Below, piece after piece: positions 32,938 to 40,674 of a stretch of 57,043 nt of DNA (the stretch's first letter is position 1; the number at the start of each line of letters is the position of its first letter). The notes below the pieces were generated by a model that saw only the letters and a list, made by a program, of their open reading frames with translations, had not been told where the DNA came from and did no database searches. Both the position numbers and the translations under genes were made by a program. The stretch is from an uncultured Prevotella sp. (GTDB lineage: Bacteria > Bacteroidota > Bacteroidia > Bacteroidales > Bacteroidaceae): NCBI GenBank assembly GCA_900315775.1, contig ONAJ01000030.1:1-57043 (forward strand), in the 5' to 3' direction.

Positions 32938-35180
32938 TAAAGTCTCTCAAATAACTCCAGCTGATTACCACCATCCACGTGCGTCACGCGGTCATTCAAC
33001 TCACTCAGTTTTCCGTGGTTCCAGCGGTCTGTCGTTCCCACTAAGTATCCTGTGATGCGCTGCAGACGGTCAATGTGGTGACTGCCGCACTTAGGACAGC
33101 TCTCCATGTTGGGGTCGGCATTCTCGTATCCGCACGACATACAGCGGTTGCGGTTGTGGTTCACAGAGCCGTAGCCCATGTTCAGACGGTCCATCATATC
33201 CACTACGTCCATGATAACCTTCGGGTTGTGTGTCGCGTCGCCGTCAATCTCCACGTAGAAGATGTGTCCTGCACGGGTCTTCTCGTGGTAGGGCGCCTCC
33301 ACCTCAGCCTTATGACGTGCCGAACACTTGTAATATACGGGCACGTGGTTCGAGTTGGTGTAGTAGTCGCGGTCTGTGACACCTGGTATGCTGCCGAACT
33401 TCTTGCGGTCCACCTTAGTGAACTTTCCGGAAAGACCCTCGGCGGGGGTCGCCAATATGCTGTAGTTATGTTGGTATTGCTCAGAGAATTCGTTAGCGCG
33501 CTGACGCATGTACTCCACAATCTTCAGTCCAAGTTCCTGAGCTTCCTCGGACTCTCCGTGGTGCTTGCCGACGAGTGCCTTGAGACATTCTGCCAGTCCT
33601 ATGAATCCTATGCCTAAAGTACCCTGGTTGATAACACTCTCTATGGTGTCGTCAGCCTTCAGGTTCTCTGCATTGATCCACAGTGAGCGCATCAGCAGCG
33701 GGAACTGCTTTGCGAATGCCGTCTTCTGGAAGTTCAGACGGTCGTGCAGCTGACGTGCTGTAATCTCCAGCATGTTGTCTAACTTCGCGAAGAACGTAGC
33801 TATGCGCTGTTCCTTGTCCTCAATGACCATACACTCTATGGCAAGACGCACGATGTTTATCGTCGAGAACGACAGGTTACCACGACCTATCGACGTCTTC
33901 TCGCCGAAGCGGTTCTCGAACACACGTGTTCTGCATCCCATCGTAGCCACCTCGTACATGTAGCGCTTGGGGTCGTCGGCACGCCATCTGTCGTCCTGGT
34001 TGTACGTAGTGTCCAGGTTCAGGAAGTTCGGGAAGAACCTGCGTGCTGTCACCTTACATGCCAGCTGGTAGAGGTCGTAGTTTCGGTCCTCGGGCAGGTA
34101 GTTCACGCCGCGCTTTTTCTTCCATATCTGTATTGGGAAGATAGCCGTCTCGCCGTTGCCCACACCCTCGTATGTCGATATCAGTATCTCGCGCATTATG
34201 CAACGTCCCTCAGCACTTGTGTCCGTTCCGTAGTTGATGCTTGAGAACACCACCTGGTTACCGCCGCGTGAGTGAATAGTGTTCATGTTGTGGATAAACG
34301 CCTCCATAGCCTGGTGCACACGTGCCACCGTCTTGTTCATAGCGTGCTGGAAAGCGCGGTCCTCACCCTTCAGTCCGTCGAGAGGACGGTTTACGAAGTC
34401 GTCCACCTCTTTATTATATAGGTGTTCGTAGCTCTCGCCGTTGAGGTCCTCAAGATTCTTCAGCTCCTCTATGAAGGTGCTGCGCACGTAGGGAGCCAGG
34501 TAGAAGTCGAAGGCGGGGATAGCCTGACCGCCGTGCATCTCGTTCTGTGCAGTCTCCATAGAGATACAAGCCATCACACTTGCCGTCTCTATGCGCTTTG
34601 CAGGACGTGACGAGCCGTGACCTGCCGAGAAACCGCGCTCCAGGATGTGGTCCAAGGGGTGCTGTACGCATGTCAGCGACTTTGTGGGGTAGTAGTCCTT
34701 ATCGTGAATGTGCAGATAGTTGTTTGCTACGGCGTCACGACTCTCCTCAGACAGCAGATAGTCGTCAACGAAAGGCTTCGTCGATTCCGATGCGAACTTC
34801 ATCATCATTCCCGCGGGGGTGTCTGCGTTCATGTTGGCGTTCTCACGGGTAACGTCGTTGTTCTTGATGTTAATGATTTCCAGGAATACGTCGCGCGTCT
34901 TCGCCTTACGGGCTATTGAGCGCTGGTTGCGGTAAGCTATGTAGCGCTGAGCCACGTCCTTGCGTGCACTCTTCATCAGCTCCATCTCCACAGCGTCCTG
35001 AATGTTCTCCACCGTCATCTGTGGCTTACCATGTACGTTAACATAGTCAGTAATTTGTTGGATGAGTCTTTCGTCCTCACCCAGGTCTGTGTGCATCATT
35101 GCCTTACGAATAGCTGCCATGATTTTCTGTTCGTTAAAGCCCACGATGCGTCCGTCTCTTTTTACAACTGTCTGTATCAT
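32937..35180 (-). CDS. nrdD: Anaerobic (class III) ribonucleoside-triphosphate reductase
   Basis: 747 residues. An N-terminal ATP-cone (VKRDGRIVGFNEQKIMAAI) is the allosteric site. The catalytic ten-stranded barrel includes CVQHPLDHILERGF. The C-terminal zinc site has CMSCGYENADPN and CPKC, followed by the glycyl-radical region RITGYLVG near 708-715. It makes dNTPs from NTPs without oxygen. Its start follows a 458-bp spacer containing a -7 box and a duplicated 15-mer. Confidence 0.96.
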   Translation of the reverse strand: MIQTVVKRDGRIVGFNEQKIMAAIRKAMMHTDLGEDERLIQQITDYVNVHGKPQMTVENIQDAVEMELMKSARKDVAQRYIAYRNQRSIARKAKTRDVFLEIINIKNNDVTRENANMNADTPAGMMMKFASESTKPFVDDYLLSEESRDAVANNYLHIHDKDYYPTKSLTCVQHPLDHILERGFSAGHGSSRPAKRIETASVMACISMETAQNEMHGGQAIPAFDFYLAPYVRSTFIEELKNLEDLNGESYEHLYNKEVDDFVNRPLDGLKGEDRAFQHAMNKTVARVHQAMEAFIHNMNTIHSRGGNQVVFSSINYGTDTSAEGRCIMREILISTYEGVGNGETAIFPIQIWKKKRGVNYLPEDRNYDLYQLACKVTARRFFPNFLNLDTTYNQDDRWRADDPKRYMYEVATMGCRTRVFENRFGEKTSIGRGNLSFSTINIVRLAIECMVIEDKEQRIATFFAKLDNMLEITARQLHDRLNFQKTAFAKQFPLLMRSLWINAENLKADDTIESVINQGTLGIGFIGLAECLKALVGKHHGESEEAQELGLKIVEYMRQRANEFSEQYQHNYSILATPAEGLSGKFTKVDRKKFGSIPGVTDRDYYTNSNHVPVYYKCSARHKAEVEAPYHEKTRAGHIFYVEIDGDATHNPKVIMDVVDMMDRLNMGYGSVNHNRNRCMSCGYENADPNMESCPKCGSHHIDRLQRITGYLVGTTDRWNHGKLSELNDRVTHVDGGNQLELFERL

Positions 35181-35638
35181 TTTATGTTATGAATGTTATT
35201 ATATATATTAAATTAATGTGTAAGTTTTCTCCCGTTAATTTCGTTCCCGAAAATCGTTTGCAAATATACTACAAATATCAATAAGTTGTACGTTTTGGAA
35301 AACTTTTCTCGTGTTAAAAAATGTCAAACCGCTGATTATCAACTACTTGAATTTTTGTTTTGGAAAACTTTGTTGCAAATGCAGTTTCCTAAACTTTTCC
35401 ATTTCGTCACACTTCCCTCTTAAAGTCTCTCTTGTAATTATCGTTCTTCGTCACTCTCTTTCAGTGTCTTATGCCCCGATAGCAAAAATCGTTCAAAATA
35501 GGAGACAAATGTTACATTGAACGAAATCTTCTATATATTGAAACATAATTTTCGTGTCTTCAGTCCGATTTCCCGTACTTTTGCGTCATAATTTTTTTGA
35601 GAACAGTTAAATCTATTATTAATTAAAAGAACAATCTT
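35181..35638. other. Intergenic region with nrdD promoter, duplicated 15-mer and promoter of the next gene
   Basis: No gene seen. On the minus strand a -7 box TATATTTG (complement 35261-35268) serves nrdD. The 15-mer GTTTTGGAAAACTTT occurs at 35292-35306 and 35357-35371, the first copy overlapping where the -33 box should be. On the plus strand TACTTTTG (35576-35583) is the -7 box of the secreted-protein gene. Both promoters lack a good TTTG -33 element, hinting at activator dependence. Confidence 0.6.
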
Positions 35639-36547
35639 ATGAAAAAAGTATTTTTACTCATGTGCCTTATGGCATCAACAGTTATGAATGCACAGGTAGT
35701 ACTGTGGGATGGTGAGGACAAGGAAGTTGGAAGCGACGGAGGTTTCTGGAACCGTAGCACTCCTACCGTAATAGAAGAGGAGGGCAACAAATGTCTGAAG
35801 GCTACACTCTCAAGTGAAGGCGAGGAGTGGGAGCGCCAGAACATTGCTCTCGGTCTTGGCGATTATAACCTGAAGGGTCTGCGTCGCGTTACCCTTAGAA
35901 TAAAGATGGCTGAAGCTCATAATGTAAAGGTGAAGCTGGGTAAGGACGGAGCATACGTTCTTGAGAGACTGGCATGGTGTAATCCTAACGAATGGCAGGT
36001 TCTCGTTCTTGAATATGGCGAGGGTCCTGACAATGACAAGGTTGTTGACGAAGGTAACACTTACCTGGAGATATGGCCGTACGAGAACTACGACGCTTCG
36101 AAGAACGGACAGGAGGTGTATATAGACGACATCAAGGTTGAAGGTACTATGGTAAACGATATGGCTATCCGCACTATGGCAGACAACTCACTGACAGGTG
36201 AAGTTAAGGTAACAGGCGTTATCGGTAAGGGTACATATCAGTGCACATGGGAAGGCGACTGGCATCCAGAAGCTTATGACGACTATGCACTCTTGGCATC
36301 TAAGCTCGCTCCTACAGCAACAAAACTCGACGTTACTGAGGCAGCACGTTGGGATGAGGACTGGTCAGCAATCCTTGCGAAGTGTCCAGGCATCGAAATC
36401 GTAACAGAGGAAACTGACGGCATCCGCTCAATTGAGAATTCGGAATTGAGAACTGAGAATTCTAATTACTATAACCTCGCTGGTCAGAAGGTTGACAGCA
36501 ACTACAAAGGCATCGTAGTAGTAAACGGTAAAAAAATCCTTAAGTAG
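35639..36547 (+). CDS. Secreted protein of unknown function with Prevotella-type tail
   Basis: 302 residues with a signal peptide (STVMNAQ). The body, from VVLWDGEDKEVGSDGGFWN through WPYENYDASKNGQEVYIDDIKVEG, resembles a jelly-roll galactose-binding or CBM-like domain. The second half (GEVKVTGVIGKGTYQCTWEG, TKLDVTEAARWDEDWSAIL) is not recognised. The end YYNLAGQKVDSNYKGIVV is the sorting-like tail, preceded by an in-frame heptad array. A terminator follows. Role in glycan binding is only a guess. Confidence 0.7.
   Translation: MKKVFLLMCLMASTVMNAQVVLWDGEDKEVGSDGGFWNRSTPTVIEEEGNKCLKATLSSEGEEWERQNIALGLGDYNLKGLRRVTLRIKMAEAHNVKVKLGKDGAYVLERLAWCNPNEWQVLVLEYGEGPDNDKVVDEGNTYLEIWPYENYDASKNGQEVYIDDIKVEGTMVNDMAIRTMADNSLTGEVKVTGVIGKGTYQCTWEGDWHPEAYDDYALLASKLAPTATKLDVTEAARWDEDWSAILAKCPGIEIVTEETDGIRSIENSELRTENSNYYNLAGQKVDSNYKGIVVVNGKKILK
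36430..36464 (+). repeat. In-frame 7-bp-period array before the C-terminal tail
   Basis: AATTGAG, AATTCGG, AATTGAG, AACTGAG, AATTCTA. It encodes the Ser/Glu/Asn-rich spacer between the body of the secreted protein and its YNLAGQKV tail, the same position as in GH53. Confidence 0.85.
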
Positions 36548-36570
36548 TGTTTATTCTTCATATTAAGTTA

Positions 36571-36599
36571 AAAGACCTCGACGTATTGTCGAGGTCTTT
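36571..36599 (+). terminator. Terminator hairpin after the secreted-protein gene
   Basis: Perfect 12-bp stem AAAGACCTCGAC / GTCGAGGTCTTT with a five-base loop, 24 bp after the stop. Confidence 0.8.
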
Positions 36600-36920
36600 G
36601 TGTTAGTGGTCATACGTTATACTAGAAATTCTACCTCAAAGGGTGTAAGGGTGTTAAACCCCTGTGTTTATCGGGGATAGAGCACCACACCCCAGGGTGT
36701 GAGGGTGTGGTGAGGGTGTGGTAAAGCCTCCCCTGCCCCCTCCAAAGGGAGGGGATGATAGTTTTGTCGGAGTAGTGGGTAGGCTTGTCGGAAAATTCTC
36801 TAGAGAATTTCCTTACATCACAACACCCTTGCAACACCCTTACACCCTGGGGTGTTGCGCTGCAAGCCTTTATCCATCGGACGTTGCACACCCTACACCC
36901 TCAGATGTGAAATTCCCAGT
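36600..36920. repeat. GC-rich repeat element with terminal inverted repeats, no gene
   Basis: GGGTGTAAGGGTGTT (36640-36654) is matched by AACACCCTTACACCC (36834-36848). Inside are two copies of an 11-mer GTGAGGGTGTG, an inverted CCCCTCC-AAA-GGGAGGGG block and GAGAATTCTC-like palindromes. Further TACACCC and TTGCACACC copies follow. No coding sequence was identified; it looks like a non-autonomous or REP-like element. Confidence 0.6.
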
Positions 36921-36962
36921 ATAACGTAGTATCTTCTTGCCCCTTGCTCATAGCCACTAAAT

Positions 36963-36986
36963 AAGCGGAGCTTCGGCTCCGCTTTT
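36963..36986 (+). terminator. UUCG-loop hairpin
   Basis: AAGCGGAGC (36963-36971), loop TTCG, GCTCCGCTT (36976-36984), then TTCG. It has a hyperstable C(UUCG)G tetraloop and could end transcription from either side, including the lipoprotein gene on the minus strand. Confidence 0.75.
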
Positions 36987-37070
36987 CGTCTCTATACAGG
37001 ACTTTAGCCCTCTCGACAAGTACCATTGCATAGTCCTGATAGATACTATTGATTAGTCCAATATATAACT

Positions 37071-37841
37071 CTATTTCAAGCAAACTTGAGTAACTATAAT
37101 TTCCCATGGCTCTTCTTCGTCTTCGTATGAGAAATAGCAATTGAATTGTCTCAGTGTTTTCTGGGGGTTGTTATCGAATTGCTCTACTGTAATTTTTACC
37201 TCGTTTGCTTTGTCTGTATTTTCTATTGTAAACCACGGTCCTTTAAGTATTTTTACAGCTTCACTATTTTCAAAACATGCTTCAAGAAACTCTCCGTCAA
37301 CATAGCATTTTACCCTGTTCCATCTTTCTGCCTCGTTATGGACATAAACTACCGTGTCTTGTCGCAAACCCGAAGTTACTATATTTGATGCCCAATCTTT
37401 GGCTTCCGTTTGTTCAATATATAAAGGTTTTTCCCGCTTCTTATCCTCTGTATAAACACTACACAAAAACTGTCTGTACCAAGCCTTATTAGGTTCTATT
37501 GTTACTAACATCTCACGCGGATTTTCTGTATGAGTGAATGAGAACCAAGGACCTTTTATGTCCTTGGTTGTTTCATCGCGAAATATTTCAGACTCTTTAA
37601 CCGTATAAGGACTATTTTCATATCCAGATTTGTCTCCAGCATAATGAATACTTATAGAATCCCACATCTGGTCATCGTTCATAATATTTATCAGCTTACT
37701 TCCTCCTTCTGCCCCCATCTTTACTACAGCGCTATTTGGTGGGTATGCCGGAGAGTCGTCTATAATATTCTGTGTACCACTCTCCGTGCTACATGAAACA
37801 ATTAGGGGAACAATAATTAATGTCTTTACAAAGTCTTTCAT
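37071..37841 (-). CDS. Putative lipoprotein with duplicated BACON-like domains
   Basis: 256 residues with a lipoprotein signal (LIVSCS, Cys17). Two related halves share KGPWF(S/T) followed by a VTIEPNKAW / ITVEQFDNN strand pair and a closing YF/VY strand ending in a Q-rich phrase (LYIEQTEAK, IIVTQVCLK). This spacing suggests BACON or similar Ig-like repeats found in Bacteroidota surface proteins. The region is AT-rich compared with its neighbours. The ligand and role are unknown. Confidence 0.65.
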   Translation of the reverse strand: MKDFVKTLIIVPLIVSCSTESGTQNIIDDSPAYPPNSAVVKMGAEGGSKLINIMNDDQMWDSISIHYAGDKSGYENSPYTVKESEIFRDETTKDIKGPWFSFTHTENPREMLVTIEPNKAWYRQFLCSVYTEDKKREKPLYIEQTEAKDWASNIVTSGLRQDTVVYVHNEAERWNRVKCYVDGEFLEACFENSEAVKILKGPWFTIENTDKANEVKITVEQFDNNPQKTLRQFNCYFSYEDEEEPWEIIVTQVCLK

Positions 37842-37875
37842 AAGCTTTTTTTCTAATAACGATGGTTTATACCTA

Positions 37876-38247
37876 TTATTGTCTTATACCAGAAACCACA
37901 TTGAGGTTATATTGATAGTTGCCGCTTGTTCCATTCGTATTTTGAGAGCTCTCTCCATTTTGTAGTGATAAGATGTTAGACCAATGTTCATAACTTGCTT
38001 ATTTGACGATAATATAGATTGCTGCAAATATAAACGAGCAAATGCAGAAAATCAGAGAATGAATGTGTGAGTTCCTTTCCTCAACCTCTTTGCCTTTTAC
38101 TAAGCAAAAAACATTTATTGAGAATGAGCATATAGTTAGCAACAGGGCAATATAATCCGCAATTAGAATGTTTGTCAATGTACCTAAACTATACAATATA
38201 AATACTATATTGTTTATAGTCCGTGAGTATTCTATATATTTGTTCAT
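37876..38247 (-). pseudogene. Small membrane protein with in-frame stop and possible C-terminal remnant
   Basis: An 82-residue hydrophobic protein (MNKYIEYSRTINNIVFILYS..., three likely membrane helices) runs from 38247 to the TAA at 37999-38001. The same frame stays open for 41 further codons (ASYEHWSNILSLQNGESSQN...VVSGIRQ) to the next stop at 37876-37878, with Ser/Asn composition typical of a real protein end. The gene may have been split by a nonsense mutation, or the 82-residue form may be complete. No family recognised. Confidence 0.4.
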
Positions 38248-38299
38248 ATTAAAAATTTAATTAAAAAAAATTATATTACTCCTCTTCCACGAAGGCAAT

Positions 38300-38434
38300 C
38301 TACTGTATCCCAAATAAAAAAAAGGCTAATGATGCATAACCTACATATCTTTTACCAATAACTTTTACTAACGTAATTATTTCACCACTTGTTACTCCAC
38401 CACTTATAAAAATTGTTAAAAAAATATTTTTCAT
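38300..38434 (-). CDS. Possible 44-residue hydrophobic peptide
   Basis: ATG at 38434 to TAG at 38300. The sequence begins MKNIFLTIFISGGVTSGEII, with a hydrophobic end. An A8 run on the plus strand (38316-38323) lies in the gene, and one base less or more would lengthen the product. It precedes the membrane protein gene on the same strand. It could be a small membrane or bacteriocin-like peptide, or chance. Confidence 0.3.
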   Translation of the reverse strand: MKNIFLTIFISGGVTSGEIITLVKVIGKRYVGYASLAFFLFGIQ

Positions 38435-38476
38435 ATTTACTAATCCGATGGCACTTGTGAGGCTTTTAATTTTTCC

Positions 38477-39727
38477 TTATTTTAGCGAGTAGCGTTTCAG
38501 CACCTGAGTCATGCAGTGGGCGGCACCAAAGCCGTCTATGAGGTTGTCGAGTGGCACCCATTCCACAGTCACTCCTGCATCGCTGAATCGCTGTTGCAGC
38601 GTTGCCGACTGTCCTGCTACCGCCATAATGTGGCGTGGTGCTATGGTGAGGAAGTTGTTGGCATAGTGCTCCTCGTCGTCCACGTCTATCGGTATTATGG
38701 TGAAACCCCTGCTGCGTAAAAACTCCACGAAGGACAGGTCTTTCTTCCATAGTACATAGTCCTTGGTGCCAGGCTTTCGTGCCCAGATGTCGCAGGTGTT
38801 ATATCCCGGGTCGCCCGGCTTGGCATAGAGTCTGCTGCTCACCATAGTACACAGGTCTTTGTCTATGATGTTGAAGTGTGTGTCTAAGTGCATCTGCTTC
38901 TGCCACAGCTTATGGTCGCGTACCACCAGCACCGTGTCGTGTCCGAAGACATCAGCCTCCATCATCTGTCGTATGCCCTCGTCGTTGGTTCTCATGCCGC
39001 AGCCTATCATCGAGATATTCCCCGCAGGGATATAGTCGCCGCCCTCCATTCGTCCCTTACCGCTGATGTGCAGTATGGGCTCCAGTCCCAAGTACCTGTA
39101 GCACATCTCGATGATGCTGATCTCGGGTGCGCGCTGACTGCTGTTCATATTACATATCACATGTCCTCGTGGTGTGGTGATGCTCTGGTCGCGGGTGAAG
39201 TAGAGGTTCATCAGCGGGTTCTGTATATACTGTGCCTGATAGCCCGTATTATTGTCTGTCTTTGTCAGCTTCACCGTAGGCTGCAACAGTATGCAGCGTA
39301 TCAGGTCGGCGCGCGACATCTCCTCCAGTACCTCCTTGCGATGCTTCTCCTGCTTCGTCTGTTCTTCGGCAGGCAGCGATGAGGTGTCATACTTCAGCAC
39401 GCTAACAGCCAGTTTCCTGAGTTCCTCGATGTTCACATTCTTCAGCACCTCCATCACCGTAATTACCTTTATGCCGTTATTCTTCAGCATGTTGATATAC
39501 GTTGTGTGCTCAGAGGCAGCCTCGTCCACGTCGAAGTAGTTCTCAAACAACCCCGCCGCCGGATGTATCACGCCATTAAACAGTTCCTGTCCCGGCGTAT
39601 GCATCAGTATGCTGCTTGCCTTACACCATTCCGCCTGCGGATACGTCACGCCCCTCTCTTCCTGTGCCCACGCACCCACCGCTGCAACAGCGAACAAGCA
39701 AATACCTGTAAAAAATCTCTTAATCAT
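38477..39727 (-). CDS. Secreted arginine-deiminase-like enzyme
   Basis: 416 residues with a clear signal peptide (AVAAVGAWAQ, residues 13-22). The arginine deiminase/guanidine-group transferase core motifs are all present: NLYFTRDQS (174-182), MEGGD (227-231), HLDTHF (280-285) and the nucleophile Cys405 in GFGAAHCMTQ. Standard enzymes have Arg before the Cys (RCM); here it is His, so the substrate may differ. Export is unusual, since arginine deiminase is normally cytosolic. The start is ATG 39727: the frame opens earlier, but that stretch overlaps the -7 box at 39745-39753. Confidence 0.85.
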   Translation of the reverse strand: MIKRFFTGICLFAVAAVGAWAQEERGVTYPQAEWCKASSILMHTPGQELFNGVIHPAAGLFENYFDVDEAASEHTTYINMLKNNGIKVITVMEVLKNVNIEELRKLAVSVLKYDTSSLPAEEQTKQEKHRKEVLEEMSRADLIRCILLQPTVKLTKTDNNTGYQAQYIQNPLMNLYFTRDQSITTPRGHVICNMNSSQRAPEISIIEMCYRYLGLEPILHISGKGRMEGGDYIPAGNISMIGCGMRTNDEGIRQMMEADVFGHDTVLVVRDHKLWQKQMHLDTHFNIIDKDLCTMVSSRLYAKPGDPGYNTCDIWARKPGTKDYVLWKKDLSFVEFLRSRGFTIIPIDVDDEEHYANNFLTIAPRHIMAVAGQSATLQQRFSDAGVTVEWVPLDNLIDGFGAAHCMTQVLKRYSLK

Positions 39728-39744
39728 AGTATTATTTTCTGCTT

Positions 39745-39753
39745 GCAAAGGTA
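39745..39753 (-). promoter_or_regulatory. -7 box for the deiminase-like gene
   Basis: TACCTTTG on the minus strand with a following C, 18 bp before the ATG. Confidence 0.65.
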
Positions 39754-39858
39754 TAAAATAGAATTGTAATTCCCCCAGATGTGGCTTACATTAATGAAAT
39801 AATTAAGAAAAAAATCAAATTTGTGCGCCAAAATGGTACACAATAAAAAAATAATTTG

Positions 39859-39866
39859 TAAATTTG
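39859..39866 (+). promoter_or_regulatory. -7 box for the toxin-antitoxin pair
   Basis: TAAATTTG followed by C, 27 bp before the antitoxin ATG. Confidence 0.6.
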
Positions 39867-39892
39867 CAACCAGATACTAATACTGATACATT

Positions 39893-40159
39893 ATGGTAGT
39901 TGTTACAGGTAGAGATTTTAGGGCAAACACGGCAAAATATGTCAATGTAGCCTATCGTGGTGAGGACGTGGTGGTAAAATCACGTGTTGGCAGTTTCCGT
40001 ATAGTTCCTATTACTGAAGACGATATTGTTGTTAACAAGCGTGACTTAGCTTCAGAACTCCGTGGAGCCTTGATAGAGGCGAAGGAGTCCATAGAAGGCA
40101 AACGTAGGTTAAACACCTTAGATCATTTAATCAATGAACTTCGAGATTCAAACGACTAG
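39893..40159 (+). CDS. Antitoxin, Phd/YefM-like
   Basis: 88 residues. The N-terminal VVVTGRDFRANTAKYVNVAYRGEDVVVKSR has the Phd/YefM DNA-binding pattern, where an early RDFRAN helix is followed by a beta hairpin. The C-terminal part is helical and acidic-basic, suited to wrapping the toxin. It overlaps the toxin gene by 26 bp and should repress their shared promoter. Confidence 0.8.
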   Translation: MVVVTGRDFRANTAKYVNVAYRGEDVVVKSRVGSFRIVPITEDDIVVNKRDLASELRGALIEAKESIEGKRRLNTLDHLINELRDSND

Positions 40160-40517
40160 TTCTTTTGACGCTGAAGCAAAACGGCTGGCAAAGCGTCATC
40201 GCAGTTTCATTGACGACTTACAAAATTTCCAAAAGAGCTTGTTGGCAAATCCATATCAGGGAACAGAGCTTTCGCCTGGTATCCGAAAGATTCGTATTAC
40301 AATTGACTCAAAAGGGCGAGGTAAGTCTGGTGGTGCTCGCGTTATCACATTCACCTATCTTTTAGATGAGAAAGATGGCGTTGTGATTCTTCTCCTTCTT
40401 TATGACAAGGCTGACGCCAGTAGCATCAAGATAAATGTCGTTCGTAAAATCATCAAAGATCTTGGGTTTGATTTAGACAAGCTACAAAGTGAAGGAAAAC
40501 TTAAATCCCCAAAATAG
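40134..40517 (+). CDS. Toxin, RelE-like
   Basis: 127 residues. LAKRHRSFIDDLQNFQKSL near the N terminus and RKIRITIDSKGRGKSGGARV match the RelE/YoeB-superfamily mRNA interferase core. LLLLYDKADASSI is the last strand with a Tyr-Asp-Lys. The overlap with the antitoxin fits a coupled module. Probably cleaves ribosome-bound mRNA; no catalytic assignment is certain. Confidence 0.8.
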   Translation: MNFEIQTTSSFDAEAKRLAKRHRSFIDDLQNFQKSLLANPYQGTELSPGIRKIRITIDSKGRGKSGGARVITFTYLLDEKDGVVILLLLYDKADASSIKINVVRKIIKDLGFDLDKLQSEGKLKSPK

Positions 40518-40528
40518 ATTAACATGAG

Positions 40529-40555
40529 AAACTGCTCCTCCAAAGGGAGTAGTTT
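40529..40555 (+). terminator. Terminator after the toxin gene
   Basis: Stem of about ten pairs with one G-U: AACTGCTCC against GGGAGTAGTT, followed by TTTT. Twelve bp after the toxin stop. Confidence 0.75.
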
Positions 40556-40631
40556 TCCTGTGTACCTGGGAACGCTACCTGTCACAATGTTGAAATTTCC
40601 CCAGATGTAAGAAGCTATTGGTAACAAAAAA

Positions 40632-40652
40632 CGGGACTCGATTGGAGTCCCG
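40632..40652 (-). terminator. Terminator after the alpha-amylase gene
   Basis: Perfect stem CGGGACTC / GAGTCCCG; the minus-strand message then runs into TTTTTTG. Confidence 0.85.
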
Positions 40653-40674
40653 CTTATCGTTATTGGTATTTGTG

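Noticed and set aside
35181-35638. Riboswitch or NrdR-box control upstream of nrdD
   Set aside because: No recognisable riboswitch core, and the duplicated 15-mer does not match the NrdR box.
36901-37140. 79-codon minus-strand open frame
   Set aside because: It overlaps the lipoprotein 3' end and runs through a UUCG hairpin; Arg/Ser-rich sequence without family resemblance.
39728-39748. TTG start extending the deiminase-like gene
   Set aside because: It overlaps the -7 promoter box and would spoil the signal peptide.
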